64,000 bases of DNA, taken from Ancylostoma caninum (lineage: Eukaryota; Nematoda; Chromadorea; Rhabditida; Ancylostomatidae). Of this stretch, positions 13,401-25,503 are shown one piece after another. The translations under genes were made by a program, and so were the position numbers. The notes beneath the pieces are model-generated. The model saw only the letters and a list, made by a program, of their open reading frames with translations. It searched no databases and was not told where the DNA came from. How positions within the stretch are numbered: position 1 is the stretch's first letter; each line of letters starts with the position of its first letter. The DNA lies in assembly GCA_037903475.1 (NCBI GenBank), contig JBAJFG010000538.1:124001-188000 (forward strand), given 5' to 3'.

Positions 13401-15200
13401 ATTCCTGTATGCATAACTAACGGGGAGTAGGCTTGTTAACCAGCGTTTGATTAAGGAGATTCAGGTATCATCCACGTAGAGTCTTGACATGATCTCTTTC
13501 ATCTCTATCGGAAAATGCTCAGGTCAAAGATGAGCAGAAATTTCATAGATAAACTACAGTGAGCGTAGCCGCGCCGCTGGCGCTGTAGTCGAAAATTAGA
13601 ATTTTCTTGATTATTTCCATCATATTTGATGTCAGCTATCAAGAAAACCAATTAACTATCAAAAAAACCCATGGTTTGTTGTCGTGGAGGTGATTCTAAG
13701 ATGAGCGGCGCTGTCGCGGTGCATGTTTCCCGAGGCCGCAAAAAACGCACCCTATCGACGCTATTTTTTATAATATTGTCCAACTTATATATTTAATTTA
13801 TTACCTATGCCATAGGGCACAACACGAAGGAAATGAAGGAAACGTAACTTATAAGGGAAAACACGGTGATATAAAACAAGGTCGAGCATGAGATGCATGA
13901 ACGCAATTTGAGGAAAAGTGATGACAGAAGATTAACAGGGATCAGACCGCAACAAGTGAGTATGGTAATGCTTGCTCCTGGCTGATGAGAGGTAGAATTT
14001 CTAGGAATTCATGGCAGAAGAGGCAATACTAATGTAATGAGGTAGTTGTAAGAAACAAGAATATTTCAGAAAAAAAGGATCCCTAAATGTAGCATCTGAA
14101 CGTCTTCCTCATAAAGAATTGTTAGTGATTCCCTGTACATTCAAAAGGTGATCGAAATTTCATTCCGGAAATTGAAATTTTAGTTACTTAATCCCGGATG
14201 TACGTACTTCTTTGTTCGACATGCCTTAGCTTCGCAAAAGGAAAACACTAGCAGACTAAATACGTACTGATGACCACACATGTAACTACTTATTAGATTC
14301 ACTTAGGCAGAAAGCTTCGACACACCAACACAGCTTCACGAGAAGCCCCGTAAAGCTAGAAGCAGAAGCAGAAGCAGCGGACAAGCCTCATTTTCACGGC
14401 AGAAAACAAATTATTTCTCTGGGAAGTAATCATATCGGCTTAGAATGCGCGTCAATAAACAAGTTGATTTATGTGGAATGCTCCGGAGACTTTTATCCTG
14501 CCAGTAAAATGGGAATCTAGTCACTTATTGTTTCTCAAAACATATTTTATGACATAGCTGACATGTTAATTGTTTCCACTACGCTGTATTAGCTCATTTT
14601 TGAAACCTTGTCATTTAAATTCAATTAGGATTTATTACTAGCTTTATTTCTAAACTTTCAGCCATTATTCCTCCAAAACAAACGGGGATTCCTTTTTTCC
14701 CACGTCACTGTCTCGCTATTCCGCGCTCGCCACTGGTGGTTATAATTATTCATTGTGCACTCTGTGCTGCCCATGTAAATACAAGAAGTCGTAGAGATGG
14801 AGCAACGGCTTAGTAAAACATAATAAATTCAAACAAAAAAAGAAAAGAACAATACGAAAAGGCAGAAAAGTAGTCAAATGTACAGGCAATCAGAGGCTAA
14901 AACGAGTTCGTTTGATTTCACTTGACTTCATCCAGGTGAGAGAAACAGGACCCGTTCTTGTAAGTCAAGGTACGTTATCTTGAGGGAGTAAAGGTGCTCC
15001 ACTTTTTGGCAACCAACGATCAGTCATTGATAGTCGAAAGCGCAGAGGGCACTACTACGGTTATTGTTGGATCTGAAGCCAACACATCTACGGAAGTTCT
15101 GATAAAAGACTGCAAATAAATGAATAAAGTCTTATTAGAATCCACAACCAGATCCACAACAGAAACTCAAACTTTTTCGCATTTTCGCCATCCCTACCAT
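10460..15200. other. Mostly featureless AT-rich DNA
   Basis: I see no joinable exons. A single mariner-like terminus, TAGGTGCGCCAGAAGTC, lies near 11286 with no partner end found. A GCAGAA-type run lies near 14355-14375. Frames at 11362-11694 (minus), 11956-12159 (plus) and 12653-12942 (both strands) show no family signature. Confidence 0.3.
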
Positions 15201-15217
15201 CATTTCAGTTCTAATGA

Positions 15218-15355
15218 CTACTTTCCGCCCAGGCTGTTCGCTTTGAAAGCAATGGCTAGACTGCTGTGACTTATGCTTGGGATTAGGTTAAGTATGTCCA
15301 AGAATGTTGAGCCATGAAGACTGTTGAAAAATGCGTCCCACTCAAACATCTGTGA
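15218..15355 (-). CDS. Candidate terminal exon of an unidentified gene
   Basis: A minus-strand segment opens after an AG (acceptor at 15356) and reads 45 codons to a stop at 15218, in phase 0. The translation contains FEWDAFFNSLHG and SHSSLAIAFKANSLGGK, with balanced composition unlike the neighbouring junk. The family is unknown and no upstream exon was joined. The purine-rich stretch at 15390-15460 to its right would lie in the upstream intron. Confidence 0.33.
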   Translation of the reverse strand, partial: SQMFEWDAFFNSLHGSTFLDILNLIPSISHSSLAIAFKANSLGGK

Positions 15356-15599
15356 CTGTTCAAAATTCGATTGCCATGGTTGCAGAAAGCAAACAGAGAC
15401 GTAGACGGAGAGATAGAGATAGAGAGAGGAAAAAGGGAGAGGAGGAAAGAACGACCTCACATGGCATGATCGAAAAGACTTTTATGGAATGTAGTTCCTG
15501 TTACACTAACTATGCGCGTTGGTTTTCTGGTCAGGACTGGTGTGCATCAATAAAAGGATTAGTAATCTCACATCAGTAGATCTGAATGTCTAATATGGG

Positions 15600-18500
15600 T
15601 AGCAGCTTTGTTTAGGCTAAGAGTATGGGTAGACATGTTGATGGGTGCCAAGAATAGGGTAAGTTTGGTAACGTTAACATGTTTACCATAGGTTACACTG
15701 ACGACACATCCGGGCCTTGAAATCATTTTTACGGTCGAGAAGTTGAAGAAATGCCTTCTTAAGTGTGCAGGGGTTCAACTGAACCCAGTGTAACAGTGTT
15801 CACTACTTCAGACTCTAACAGTGACAGCTGTGAGAAGAGTTGATTTAGAGGGTTTTTTAAAGAGCAATGGACCATAATCTTTGATCCGCTGCTCTAGAAA
15901 AAGAATCAAAGGATGTGGAGTGCTGTATTTGGTCAGGCGAGCTCCGTAACTGGTCATTTCACGCATTCGACCAATCACAGGGTGCAGACGCGATGCTCCC
16001 TTCGGGAGTAGCGCTCCACACTCGGAATTAAAAGTCAACTATTGTGTTATTTTCTGGAACTATGTATAAAAATTAGTACCATAGGGTATTAACACTACAA
16101 AAACAACTAGTTCGTGCGTATTTTTTCATAGGGTATTAACACTACAAAAACAACTAGTTCGTGCGTATTTCTTCGCTACAATTCTCTCCCTGTTCATATG
16201 TTTTCGTATTATTTTGTACACTATTCGAGTGCTCCTTTCATCACCTCCAGGAATATGACAAACGCCTGTAGCACGGATAAAATGCTTTTGAGCGGTATGG
16301 GAAATACTAACTAGGAATAGAAAGTCAGTATGAAAAACCGAAGATGAAAAAATCGCCTAAACTCGTGTCCACACTTCAAAAATAAGCAGTAGGCTAGTGC
16401 CACTGAAGCCCCAGAAATTGTTTAGAAATTCTGAAACCTGATTACATACGTGACAAATTTCGCGACAAAACAGAACTCTAAAAAATCTGCAAAGGCATCA
16501 AAAGCAAAAAAATTAAGATCGGGCCGAAGAAGGTAACATCCTTAAATGGCTATCCATGTGTAACTTGTAATAACATTTCAAATGACAAGTGAATACCAGC
16601 TTTATTCACATCCTTTTACTAAAAGTATGGTACAATAGAAGCGACATGAAAATGTCCCGGAAATCAACACAGTGGGCTAAGACCTCTCTGAATGTGATCT
16701 AAATAGGGAGGCTAGTTCTACGCCTGGAAAACTACGCAATATAGCGCTAGCGAGGAAACCTCCTGGGACTCAATAAAAATCCTCTTCGAGTAAGTGCACA
16801 TGCGCGAGCCCCGGAGATAATCAGGGAGAGAAAAACTATGGCTTTGGGGGAATCCATGTTCGTGACGCTGCTTTGATTCGCTCACTCCGGTGAGCATCGA
16901 GCGGATATCGCTGTTTCATTCAGTGTTATTGGGTAAGCATGCATGCAAAATTAGACACACGCAGTTTGAACGGGTTTGTGCGTGGATTGCTAGGACGAGT
17001 TAGCGCGAATAGCACAAAGTAGAAAATAGGGGGGGGGGGGGGAGGAACGTGGAGTCCTTGGATGTTTAACTCGAAGTAACAATCACATTTCTTTTTTATG
17101 TGGCAATTCTATGAAGGCATTAACTGACTGAGTGACACCTGCGGTAATTCTGCTGGACAGTTGTCGATACATACACCTTTTTGCAGCACGCATTCAGCTG
17201 TTTGGGCGAAATTTACTGGATCAAAACAAATAAAAACTACTTGTTCCTTTTTATTCCCTTACTCTTCCCCTTCATTAGTCTCATTTAGAGCTAAAAATTC
17301 AAAGTACAAACGACAGTCAGGGAATCGGACTCGATGGAACTAATGCTGCCCATAGAAATTTTTGCCCACGAAATAATCACTATCGCATGTGAGCGGTTAT
17401 TAGTGGATGCCAAATATGGAAGAGCATAGGGAAAGTCGCCATTCTGCGAGGATGTTTAGGTCAAAAGCAGAGCCAGAAGTGGATACGGTGGGAAAACCAC
17501 TCTGCGAAGCACCACCATGAAGCTCTAACCTTTTGAATCACTGGGTGCCGCCTTCAGCAGAGTGCAGTCACCATCTGCCTGTTCCCTATTACATACAGAA
17601 TGCTAGTGAAGACTTCAGTTGGAATGGAGAAGAAGTTACGTCTTTCTCCATATGGATGCCCAGTCCCACGATCCTCCAGCTGCTCCGAAAAGGGGAAGTA
17701 CCGCAAATACTTGGCTGGTCCAAAAGTTTTGCACCAACATCTATTTTTCGATCCAGAATTTCTCGGTCTTCAATGAAAACGTTTTAGGAATAGAATGTGA
17801 TAGAATGTTATATTGTTTCTCAACTACATATAAAAATTGGCAGACCAGGCTCCGTCCATAATGTTATGATTGTTTGAAAAAAGTGTGTATTTCGCTGCAA
17901 AACTTTCATGCCCACCCCACAAAGTACTCCAAGGTAATGGATAAAAAAGGTAGTGAAAAAAAAACAAAAACAAAAGAATCAAAGGGTTTGAAATGAAATA
18001 CTTGAAATTAATAATGGACTTCCACTTTACACAAAAACCCTTCATGTTACGTTAGGATGCCGCATAACTAACTGTTCAGGCCGGGATTCTACAACGGGAA
18101 CTTGCTATTGTACTCTAGAAAACACCGTTCAATTGGCACTCTTGTTATAACTTGAACTTATAACTCAATAACTTGAAAATTCAATACCATTTCTGCATCT
18201 GGTCTACCGCTCATCTGGTCTACCGCGCCGTACCACCGACGCGGCGTGGCACGGACATTACCTGCATTGGCGTCTTGCTTATGTTTCCATCGTTTTGCTC
18301 TGAGTCTCAGTTTCATTTCAAAACGCTTTGAGTCAGTCCCGGAGCAAACATAGACAAAAATTAACAACGACAACACCTGACAACCGCGACGCCCAGACGA
18401 TCTGCCTCGCCGCGCAATTGGCGTTGGTGCGACAGACTATATGGACAGCATTTTGTAACGCAAAAGTAATTGAGCGCACCGTGCATGGACTTACATGCAA

Positions 18501-19800
18501 AAATAATGTAAACAACAAAAACGGTGGTCCTACTGATCTACGATGCCACGCTTTTTCCCATAAAATAGGAGACCCAGCTACGAGAATAAGGCTCAACTAT
18601 ACTGTGATGGATGGAATTATTGACTATCTATAGCATGGCTCACTGACGATGAGCATGAGTTTAGAGATATCTCCCATTCCATACACATCCTATGACGAAT
18701 TTACAATGACTCCGGTTTTTTCTTTGCAGAACAAGTTTTGGAGATAAGAATGTAAGAACAATTGAATTCTTGCTCGAAAATAACAGACATCTCGGGAAAA
18801 TTAAGTTAAATGACAACATAATAAGTAGCGATAAATTAAGCAGATTTCATGGGACAGGATAGGCCTAAGTCGCGAGAAGCCGATTATTATGATAGTAATG
18901 GATCTTCATAACAAAAAGAAAGTGGAAAAATAATTAAAACTTAGCAGAAGAAGTCCCCTAGGAACCTCGCCTTCTCTAGAACTCATTAGGTGGGGCTAAA
19001 TTCAAGCAGCGGAGCAATGGCTTCTGCGCTAAATTCAAGCAAGCGCTCAAAGAATGTTCACGTGGTGCGAAAATTTGAGGGGAAGATTCCCTCAAATTGG
19101 TTTATGGTTTAGAAATACTCATTTTTCTGTATTGAAGAAGGCGGACGAAGGTAATATATGAGTGTAAAGATCGGGCGCAAATTGAGATTTTTCATTTATT
19201 TCATGGTTTATTTACTTGTTCAGGACACCAGAACTCAACATATTGAAATAATTTTCACAATCCCAGCTAATTTACTAAAAATTCAATGACATCAGGTGTA
19301 AAAAAACGTAAAACGAGTACCGAGGGTAGGGGGGGGGGGCACATTAGGTTCATTTATCACCATTCGTGGCCAGATAAAGTAGTAAGAGTCAGTCTAATGA
19401 CTCCTCAATTCTAAAAAAGCCTTATGAATGTCCTGGAAGCGCAAACTCGACCACGTTCGAATGAGAAAGTGCAAAATGAAATGTCATTCACGCGGATGTG
19501 TGTTTTCCCAGTTCGAAAAACGCCGAGTGTGCACATGAGAGCTCTTCTAGAAACTAGGGCGACCATACTTGAAGACCCTTCAATGTGTAGAAAAAGTTCA
19601 AAGAAGTCATGAAATGGATAAGTAAGGATTAGCTTGATTCAATTTGGTGAGCCCCTCCCCCTCCGTATTTTTGTCCAGGAAATGGTAGTATATTCAGAGA
19701 GCTAAGGAGCAGTTCTACCACATTTTATGCACGATCTTTGGCTTGTGCCGCAAAATCCCATTCACGCCTGACTAATTGGCATCAAAGCCCAATCAGTAGC
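15600..19800. other. Mostly featureless DNA
   Basis: Contains a 47-bp direct duplication (listed separately), G-runs near 17031-17042 and 19327-19339, and overlapping frames on both strands at 18158-18633 that I could not assign. No exon chain was found. Confidence 0.3.
16080..16170. repeat. Tandem duplication, 47-bp unit
   Basis: The segment beginning CATAGGGTATTAACAC at 16080 is repeated from 16127 with no difference apart from the T-run at the junction. A simple recent duplication. Confidence 0.8.
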
Positions 19801-19822
19801 GAGTGATTATCAAACTTTGTAG

Positions 19823-20310
19823 TCAAACAAGCTGGAGGTGCTGGCTGCTAAACAAGATAGACAAAATCTGTGCGGATATAGAGGCTACTTGAATTCTCGC
19901 AGCGTTTTCTTGGTCAATGTCCTCGTTCAATAATTTCATTTTCCGTAAGATGTATGCATAGTCCTTATAAGGATTATTCACAGAAAACGGCTGCAGCTGG
20001 CGCTGAATACAGTGAACGAAGAACGAGAGTTCTGTGGTGTCTGCAAGAAGTTCACGCAAGAAAGAAATCTGCCACCCACAGATTAACTTTTCATAGAGCA
20101 TAATTTTGGTGGGACAAGTGTTCGGATAAAGGTGTCACTTCCAAAACACGTATAATGCATGAGCTTGAGTAGGCATAATAGTGGGGTTTTTTTTGAGTAA
20201 ATGAAGGGATGGAGATTGTGAGAACTCAGTAATAGTCTCGCGAGAGAAGTGCACGAAGAAAAGCTGCGATCCATGACGAGGCCAACATGGAAAGGGAGCC
20301 TGTCCAAGAT
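19823..20310 (-). CDS. Candidate exons of an unidentified host gene
   Basis: Two minus-strand segments look coding. One runs from an acceptor at about 20040 to a stop at 19823 and includes LRKMKLLNEDIDQENAAR and a Leu-rich tail. The other, at about 20310-20100, is open in two frames. A further open segment at 20560-20412 ends in a GT donor after RELHK. The pieces could belong to one gene, but I could not fix the phases, and no protein family is recognisable. Confidence 0.3.
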
Positions 20311-21427
20311 GATGTTACGGGCTACATTTGGAATCTGGTGAATGGAAGCTCAGAATCCCCCGTAAATGATCCAGCCCTGGTGACCGTGGAAGGACACTAT
20401 GGAATTGTGGCTTATTGTGACTTGTTGTTAACTACCTTGTGCAGCTCGCGATGCTGATTCAAAATGAGAAGGGAATTCGGAGTGAGGGTAAATCCAGGTA
20501 ATTCATGAATGCAGCAGTGGGTCAGTAATTTAAGAGGTCTAAACGGATTCTCTTGTCTTTTTTGGCTTTTGGTGTATACCGTTGAAGCCCTGGGAAGTAT
20601 AATAGAAGCACCAAGATCCATAGGGTGCGTCATAAATATTGACGCACCGAAATCATTCTGTAAATGAGACAACATCCGGGAAATTCTTCCGCATGTCTGT
20701 CCGAAATGAAGGCCATATGTTAACGGAGAAAAAAAAACGCTTTCATTTGAAGAGAGATGCGTCCCTGAAAAGCAGCCACGATGATGCCAGCGAAATTTGT
20801 TGCCAGGGAGCCGCAAATGAATCACGTCCATTTCTGTTCCAGACTACAAAGAGGTTGGTGTTCGAGAACTTGATGCTATATGAGTAGGGCAAGTCGGCCG
20901 AAATGTGCCACATGAAATTCTCTCCTTGTTCGTGGTCACTTTTTCGCAGAGGAAATGTTTTGCAAGATGTTTTGCAAGAGATTTTTCCCGCATTTTCCTG
21001 TTTCTTATCCGAGGGAACATCTTCTTGCTCAGCTCGCTCAATTCTCATCATAAGTTGAATACTTTGGTAAGGCTAGTGCAGGAGTTCGGAAGTTGTGCAT
21101 GCCTGGTTTCAAGAATCTATTTGAAAGACTCCATACTGGCTCAGGTGCGACTTGTTTGCAGCCGGGATTTCGATGTGCTGGATTACCCTATCTAGGCCAT
21201 TTAGACAGTAAGAACTCCAGTACCTCCTGCACAAATACCAAACTCCCAGAGGCAAAACTGTGCAAAATCTGGAACAAAGTCGACCTGAGTTTCTTAGGCT
21301 TTACTCAGGCTATGCGCTCCCTCGTCGTTGTTGTTACTGCTTCGAACAAGAAGTAACCTGCTGCGAACAAGAGTGCCTTCAATCCAGTCACAAGGAAATG
21401 GGCTTCATTTTATTTATGCATATGTAA

Positions 21428-21857
21428 TGTAAGGCGGGAGAGATTTGCATTAGTCATATGGTAAGCATCTTCTTTTCTCACATAAGTGACATTCTAGTAT
21501 ATGTATATGTTTTCAGATCTAGCCCGAGATTGGATGGGAACTGAGCGACCGGGGTGGTATTTATGGACCAAGTCCCGAGGACCCCGGGGAGAGGACGCAC
21601 GGACGGACGGACCGGGTCTCGCCACTGGCCAGGGAGTCCCAACCATGCTCGCTTCTCGTCCCATCCACCTTACCGTGATCCCCCTCACATGTACATCGTT
21701 CCGCTATTCAGATAAACACATGCTGATTCATGCCTTGCACGCAGTCGTATATGAAGTGTCTATCTATCTGTATAGTTATCTCGAGGCCTCTGAGGCAATG
21801 ATGATACCGTGTGTCCGAAGAAAGGTGACCGACACATCGTGGCGGTACACTTTTAAG
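21428..21857 (+). repeat. E1 5' LTR
   Basis: Starts TGTAAGGCGGGAG and ends TTTTAAG directly before the primer binding site. It matches 25069-25498 throughout except at 21842. The ends are fixed by the flanking TGTAA duplication. Open frames inside it (for example 21501-21863) occur in both copies because the LTR is duplicated, not because they are genes. Confidence 0.9.
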
Positions 21858-21869
21858 TGGTAGCAGCGA
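21858..21869 (+). promoter_or_regulatory. E1 tRNA primer binding site
   Basis: TGGTAGCAGCGA begins at the first base after the LTR, as expected for a site pairing with a tRNA 3' end (…CCA). The same 12 bases follow the LTR at 53525-53800, which links E1 and E2. I do not name the tRNA. Confidence 0.7.
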
Positions 21870-22676
21870 GTGGTTCTGGCTATCATTGGCCAGTACCATG
21901 ACTACCAAACTCTCTCTCTCTCTATCCTCTCCTGCCTTCCGGTTATGCCTCAGCCGGGCGACTTGTAGTAGCTTGAGCTGGGTCTCGGACTCGGCCGACC
22001 TGATCTCGGCGCCCAATTAAGGTCGTGCTCGCGAGCCCATGCATCACTACCATAAGTTGTTTTCAGTTATACACGGGTGAGTATTTGTGGAATTTAGAAG
22101 TGTTACGAGCTCGTATGGTTTATTTTGATGAAGTCTTAGCGGACCACGATTTTTTCGAGAAACCTTTTTTTCAAAGAAAAAAAACTGCCTAGTCGCCTTC
22201 TTGGGACCGGACTCCATGCCTTATCGTGATGTGAAGATAAAATGTGTTCATTGCACTGAAGGAACATCCTTGTGCACCACGTCTTCGCTTCTTCCGAGGG
22301 AGAGCCTCTTGTTCTCGAAAATAGGGTTCCGTTCCCTTTTTTTGCACGAACTAAACATCATTTTAAAAAATATCCTGAAGAATGTAACATGCAACCGAGC
22401 ATCTGATCTTCACCCCCAGCCCTACATTTTTTCTTGAAATGTTTTCTTTTCTGCATATGCTTTGAAAAAAAAAAGAATGCGATTAATGCCATGATAGGGG
22501 AACCAATCAGACCACCAGAGGGGTATAAGTAACCCCGTCCCGATACAGAGGCATCGTCTTCCAACATTGCGCCCGTCACAAGATCCCGTTCTGCGTCGAC
22601 ACAGTCAGGTTCTACTAATGTCAACATCACAGCGACCAGCGAGGATCCATGTACAGACAAAACACTCCGTTCGCTA

Positions 22677-23328
22677 TTGATATCTCGAGCTATGACGCAC
22701 CAAGTGAGCGGTGCACAGTCTTTTGAGCTGGCCTTCGGGCAGTTCAAACCCAAGCCTCCTACCCAGTTCAGCGGAGCTGAAAGCCAGGAATTCAGCTCAT
22801 GGCTGAGAAGATTCGAAGACATGGTCAGAATGGTGAATCCTCCGATGCCCGAGCAATTGAAGGTGAATACTCTGGTAGGGTTTCTCGAGGGAGAGGCCAG
22901 AGACCTCATCGACGAGTTACCCGACGCCGACAAGAACGACTACAAGAAGGTGGTGGACCTATTACGTACTCACTACGAAGGCCCACATTTCCGGAATTTA
23001 GCCCGTCAACAACTGTCTGACTGCAAACAAAGTCCCAATGAGTCAGTTCGTGAGTTCGCCGAAAGAATGAAAAAATTGGTTAAGAGAGTCACTCAAGGAC
23101 AGCCGAAAACAGCCCAGAATGAACGTTTACTGGATGAATTTTTAGATCGCCTGAAACCAGCTCTACGCTTCCACATGAAAACCTCCATCCCAGCATCCTA
23201 CGACGACGCGAACATCAAGGCGACATACGAAAGCTTACTGGTGATGCTGTAAGTGACCTAACCATCTTTCCAGGAACGAAACTAGAAACACCTCAGGTCA
23301 ATGTCGCAACCAATCCTCGACTAGACTG
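22677..23328 (+). pseudogene. E1 gag remnant (Ty3/gypsy-type capsid)
   Basis: The frame 22677-23252 encodes a retrotransposon gag/capsid region: FSSWLRRFEDMVRM, then LVGFLEGEARDLIDELPD, then RQQLSDCKQSPNESVREFAE, followed by a helical C-terminal part. It aligns by eye with the gag at 55429-56502 (FSIWIRRLEDVMRM, LIGYLDGVAREKVEEL). The frame is lost near 23240; the homologous tail continues in another frame to a stop at 23326-23328. The N-terminal arm is shorter than in the 55.4-kb gag, and no zinc knuckle remains before the helicase part begins. Likely start: ATG at 22677 or 22692. Confidence 0.82.
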
Positions 23329-23343
23329 ACACCATGGGACTCA

Positions 23344-25036
23344 ATGAGATGGAGACGGTACATCCTTCGCTCTCCAATTCATCACTTAGCGGTAGGAACT
23401 TATCTTGCCAAAGAAGACGAAAGGTCTAGCCCCACTCTCCATATGCTTGAGGCATATCTACTCGCCAATCTTCTAACCCCCGAATCCCCCGGATGGTTAA
23501 GCGCGAAAGCCCTCCTCTCAGGTGGTACCGAGCTCTGGGGAAGAAACATTGCAGAAGTGAACCCAATGGCGGTACAGACCGACAAAGGAACCGTGACCCT
23601 TAATGACGATCAACTCAACGCGGTAAAACTTTTCAAGAACCAATTTCCAATAGCGGTCGTGGACAGTGCATATGGCGCTGGTAAGACCTTGTGCATGGCT
23701 GCTATGGCAGAAGAAGCCGCGGCTAATAAACAACTCATCATGATTATAGCCGTCGAAAATAGCGCCGTCGACGTAATAGGAGCCAAGATTTGGGAAATGA
23801 AGTCCCCACATATTCGACCAGCGCGCTATGTAAGTGAGTGAGTAATTCGAGACACGAATAGATTCACTCTCTACGACATGGCTACTCTCATGGAAAATTT
23901 CCACGAAACCCATCAAGATTTACTGGGAAGTGAGGAACGGATGCTTTTCCAGGAATTCGCGACCAGTCGCCAGCGTTTGCGTGAATTCGCTTTTACGGAA
24001 ACAGACCCAGAGACGGTGAGAGCTGAACACAAAGAACTGCTTCTATTGGAAAGATGCGCAGCTAAAAGAATTAAGAAGTTGGTTCAGATTTTCCTCCGCC
24101 TTTACGAGCCTAATGTACTTCTGTGCACTGTGGCCTCAGCCTTGAACATGGCTACCCCTGTAGGTCTGTTCTCCAGTTCTCCGATAGATGGACCATGGTC
24201 CTAGTTGATGAAGCCTCGATGTTACCCGAAGCTACCCTCGTTGCACTTCTGACGCAGTATAAGGACACGCGTTTTACCCTTGTGGGTGACAGTAAACAAC
24301 TTCCCCCGTACGTCGGTATCCAATCTATGCCGAGGGCAGTGGAACTTTGCTCCAAATCAGCACTTGAGGTTGCGAACCGACACACAGGAACATCCCTACC
24401 TGCACCATGCAAACGGTATACAGACCTCATGCAGAAATGATGACCTTGAATTCTGAAATTTTCTATAACAATGAATTGACCTCGGGAACACCCCCGGAAA
24501 ACAGAATGATGGTGCTTCAGCGACTTCGGATGCCTAACCAGGACATCCCCGTCGCATTCATCGACATACCTAGTTTTTCAACTAGGTCGGTTACGAGATC
24601 ACATAAAAATGAGGATGAAGCTCAAGCAGTGCTCGCACTGGTAAAATTCCTCCTCACAAAGGACTTCAGAAAAGACGATATCGCCGTCATTTGCTTGTAC
24701 AAAGACCAAAAATTATTGTGTGACCAGATGCTGGCGGAGACAGGAGTTCCAGTGAGAACGGTGGACAGCGCGCAGGGGACTGAGAGAATGATAGTAATTC
24801 TGTGCACAACCCGCACGGAAGCTGGATCCCTCTCAAATATGTCTTTCTTCACTGACCCAAAACGGCTTAACGTTGCGCTATCACGGGCACGTGAAGGGCT
24901 TTTCATCACAGGTTCCGCTTCTTGCTTACGAAACATGGAAACTTGGGACAAAATCATGTCATGGTGCGATACGCACAGAGTAGTCGTCCCCGCTCAATTC
25001 TTTTCAGAAGCTACTGATCCAAATTCTGCAAACTAA
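23344..25036 (+). pseudogene. E1 UPF1-like superfamily 1 helicase, C-terminal part, broken
   Basis: Helicase motifs appear in the UPF1/DNA2 order: Walker A AYGAGKT (near 23668), motif II VDEAS (near 24204), motif III LVGDSKQLPP (near 24277), the region before motif IV near 24430, motif V TVDSAQGTERMIVILCTTR (near 24760) and motif VI LNVALSRAREGLFITG (near 24868). The frame is broken by an in-frame TGA at 23839-23841, a frameshift between 24123 and 24204 and another between 24407 and 24440. The family unwinds RNA or DNA using ATP. The start of the helicase ORF is missing, deleted together with pol. There is no Rep/HUH domain, so this is not a Helitron. Confidence 0.88.
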
Positions 25037-25056
25037 GTCCGAGGTCGGACTTGCAT

Positions 25057-25068
25057 AAAGGGGGGAGA
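25057..25068 (+). promoter_or_regulatory. E1 polypurine tract
   Basis: AAAGGGGGGAGA ends exactly where the 3' LTR begins, the position of the plus-strand DNA primer in LTR elements. Confidence 0.8.
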
Positions 25069-25498
25069 TGTAAGGCGGGAGAGATTTGCATTAGTCATAT
25101 GGTAAGCATCTTCTTTTCTCACATAAGTGACATTCTAGTATATGTATATGTTTTCAGATCTAGCCCGAGATTGGATGGGAACTGAGCGACCGGGGTGGTA
25201 TTTATGGACCAAGTCCCGAGGACCCCGGGGAGAGGACGCACGGACGGACGGACCGGGTCTCGCCACTGGCCAGGGAGTCCCAACCATGCTCGCTTCTCGT
25301 CCCATCCACCTTACCGTGATCCCCCTCACATGTACATCGTTCCGCTATTCAGATAAACACATGCTGATTCATGCCTTGCACGCAGTCGTATATGAAGTGT
25401 CTATCTATCTGTATAGTTATCTCGAGGCCTCTGAGGCAATGATGATACCGTGTGTCCGAAGAAAGGTGACCGACACATCGTGTCGGTACACTTTTAAG
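25069..25498 (+). repeat. E1 3' LTR
   Basis: Same sequence as 21428-21857 apart from T at 25483. It is followed by TGTAA (25499-25503), the right copy of the target duplication. Confidence 0.9.
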
Positions 25499-25503
25499 TG
25501 TAA

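Larger units (their letters stand above)
21428..25498 (+). mobile_element. E1: young non-autonomous LTR retrotransposon with gag and helicase remnants
   Basis: The two 430-bp LTRs (21428-21857 and 25069-25498) differ at one base that I found (21842 G, 25483 T). The 5-bp word TGTAA flanks the element on both sides (21423-21427 and 25499-25503). A primer binding site follows the 5' LTR directly and a purine tract precedes the 3' LTR. The 3.2-kb interior holds a Ty3/gypsy-type gag remnant and the remnant of a UPF1-like helicase. Protease, reverse transcriptase, RNase H and integrase are absent, so the element must have been moved by enzymes from a relative. The order gag then helicase C-terminal part is what an internal deletion of a gag-pol-helicase element would leave. 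Confidence 0.9.

Noticed and set aside
21494..21863. Frames inside the E1 LTR, repeated at 25135-25543
   Set aside because: Present twice only because the LTR is duplicated; no protein motif.
22358..22933. 191-residue minus-strand frame opposite the E1 gag
   Set aside because: It is the antisense shadow of the gag and its leader; no motif.
23344..25036. Helicase as part of a Helitron
   Set aside because: Motifs are UPF1/DNA2-like rather than PIF1-like, no Rep/HUH domain is present, and the unit has LTRs, PBS, PPT and a target duplication.
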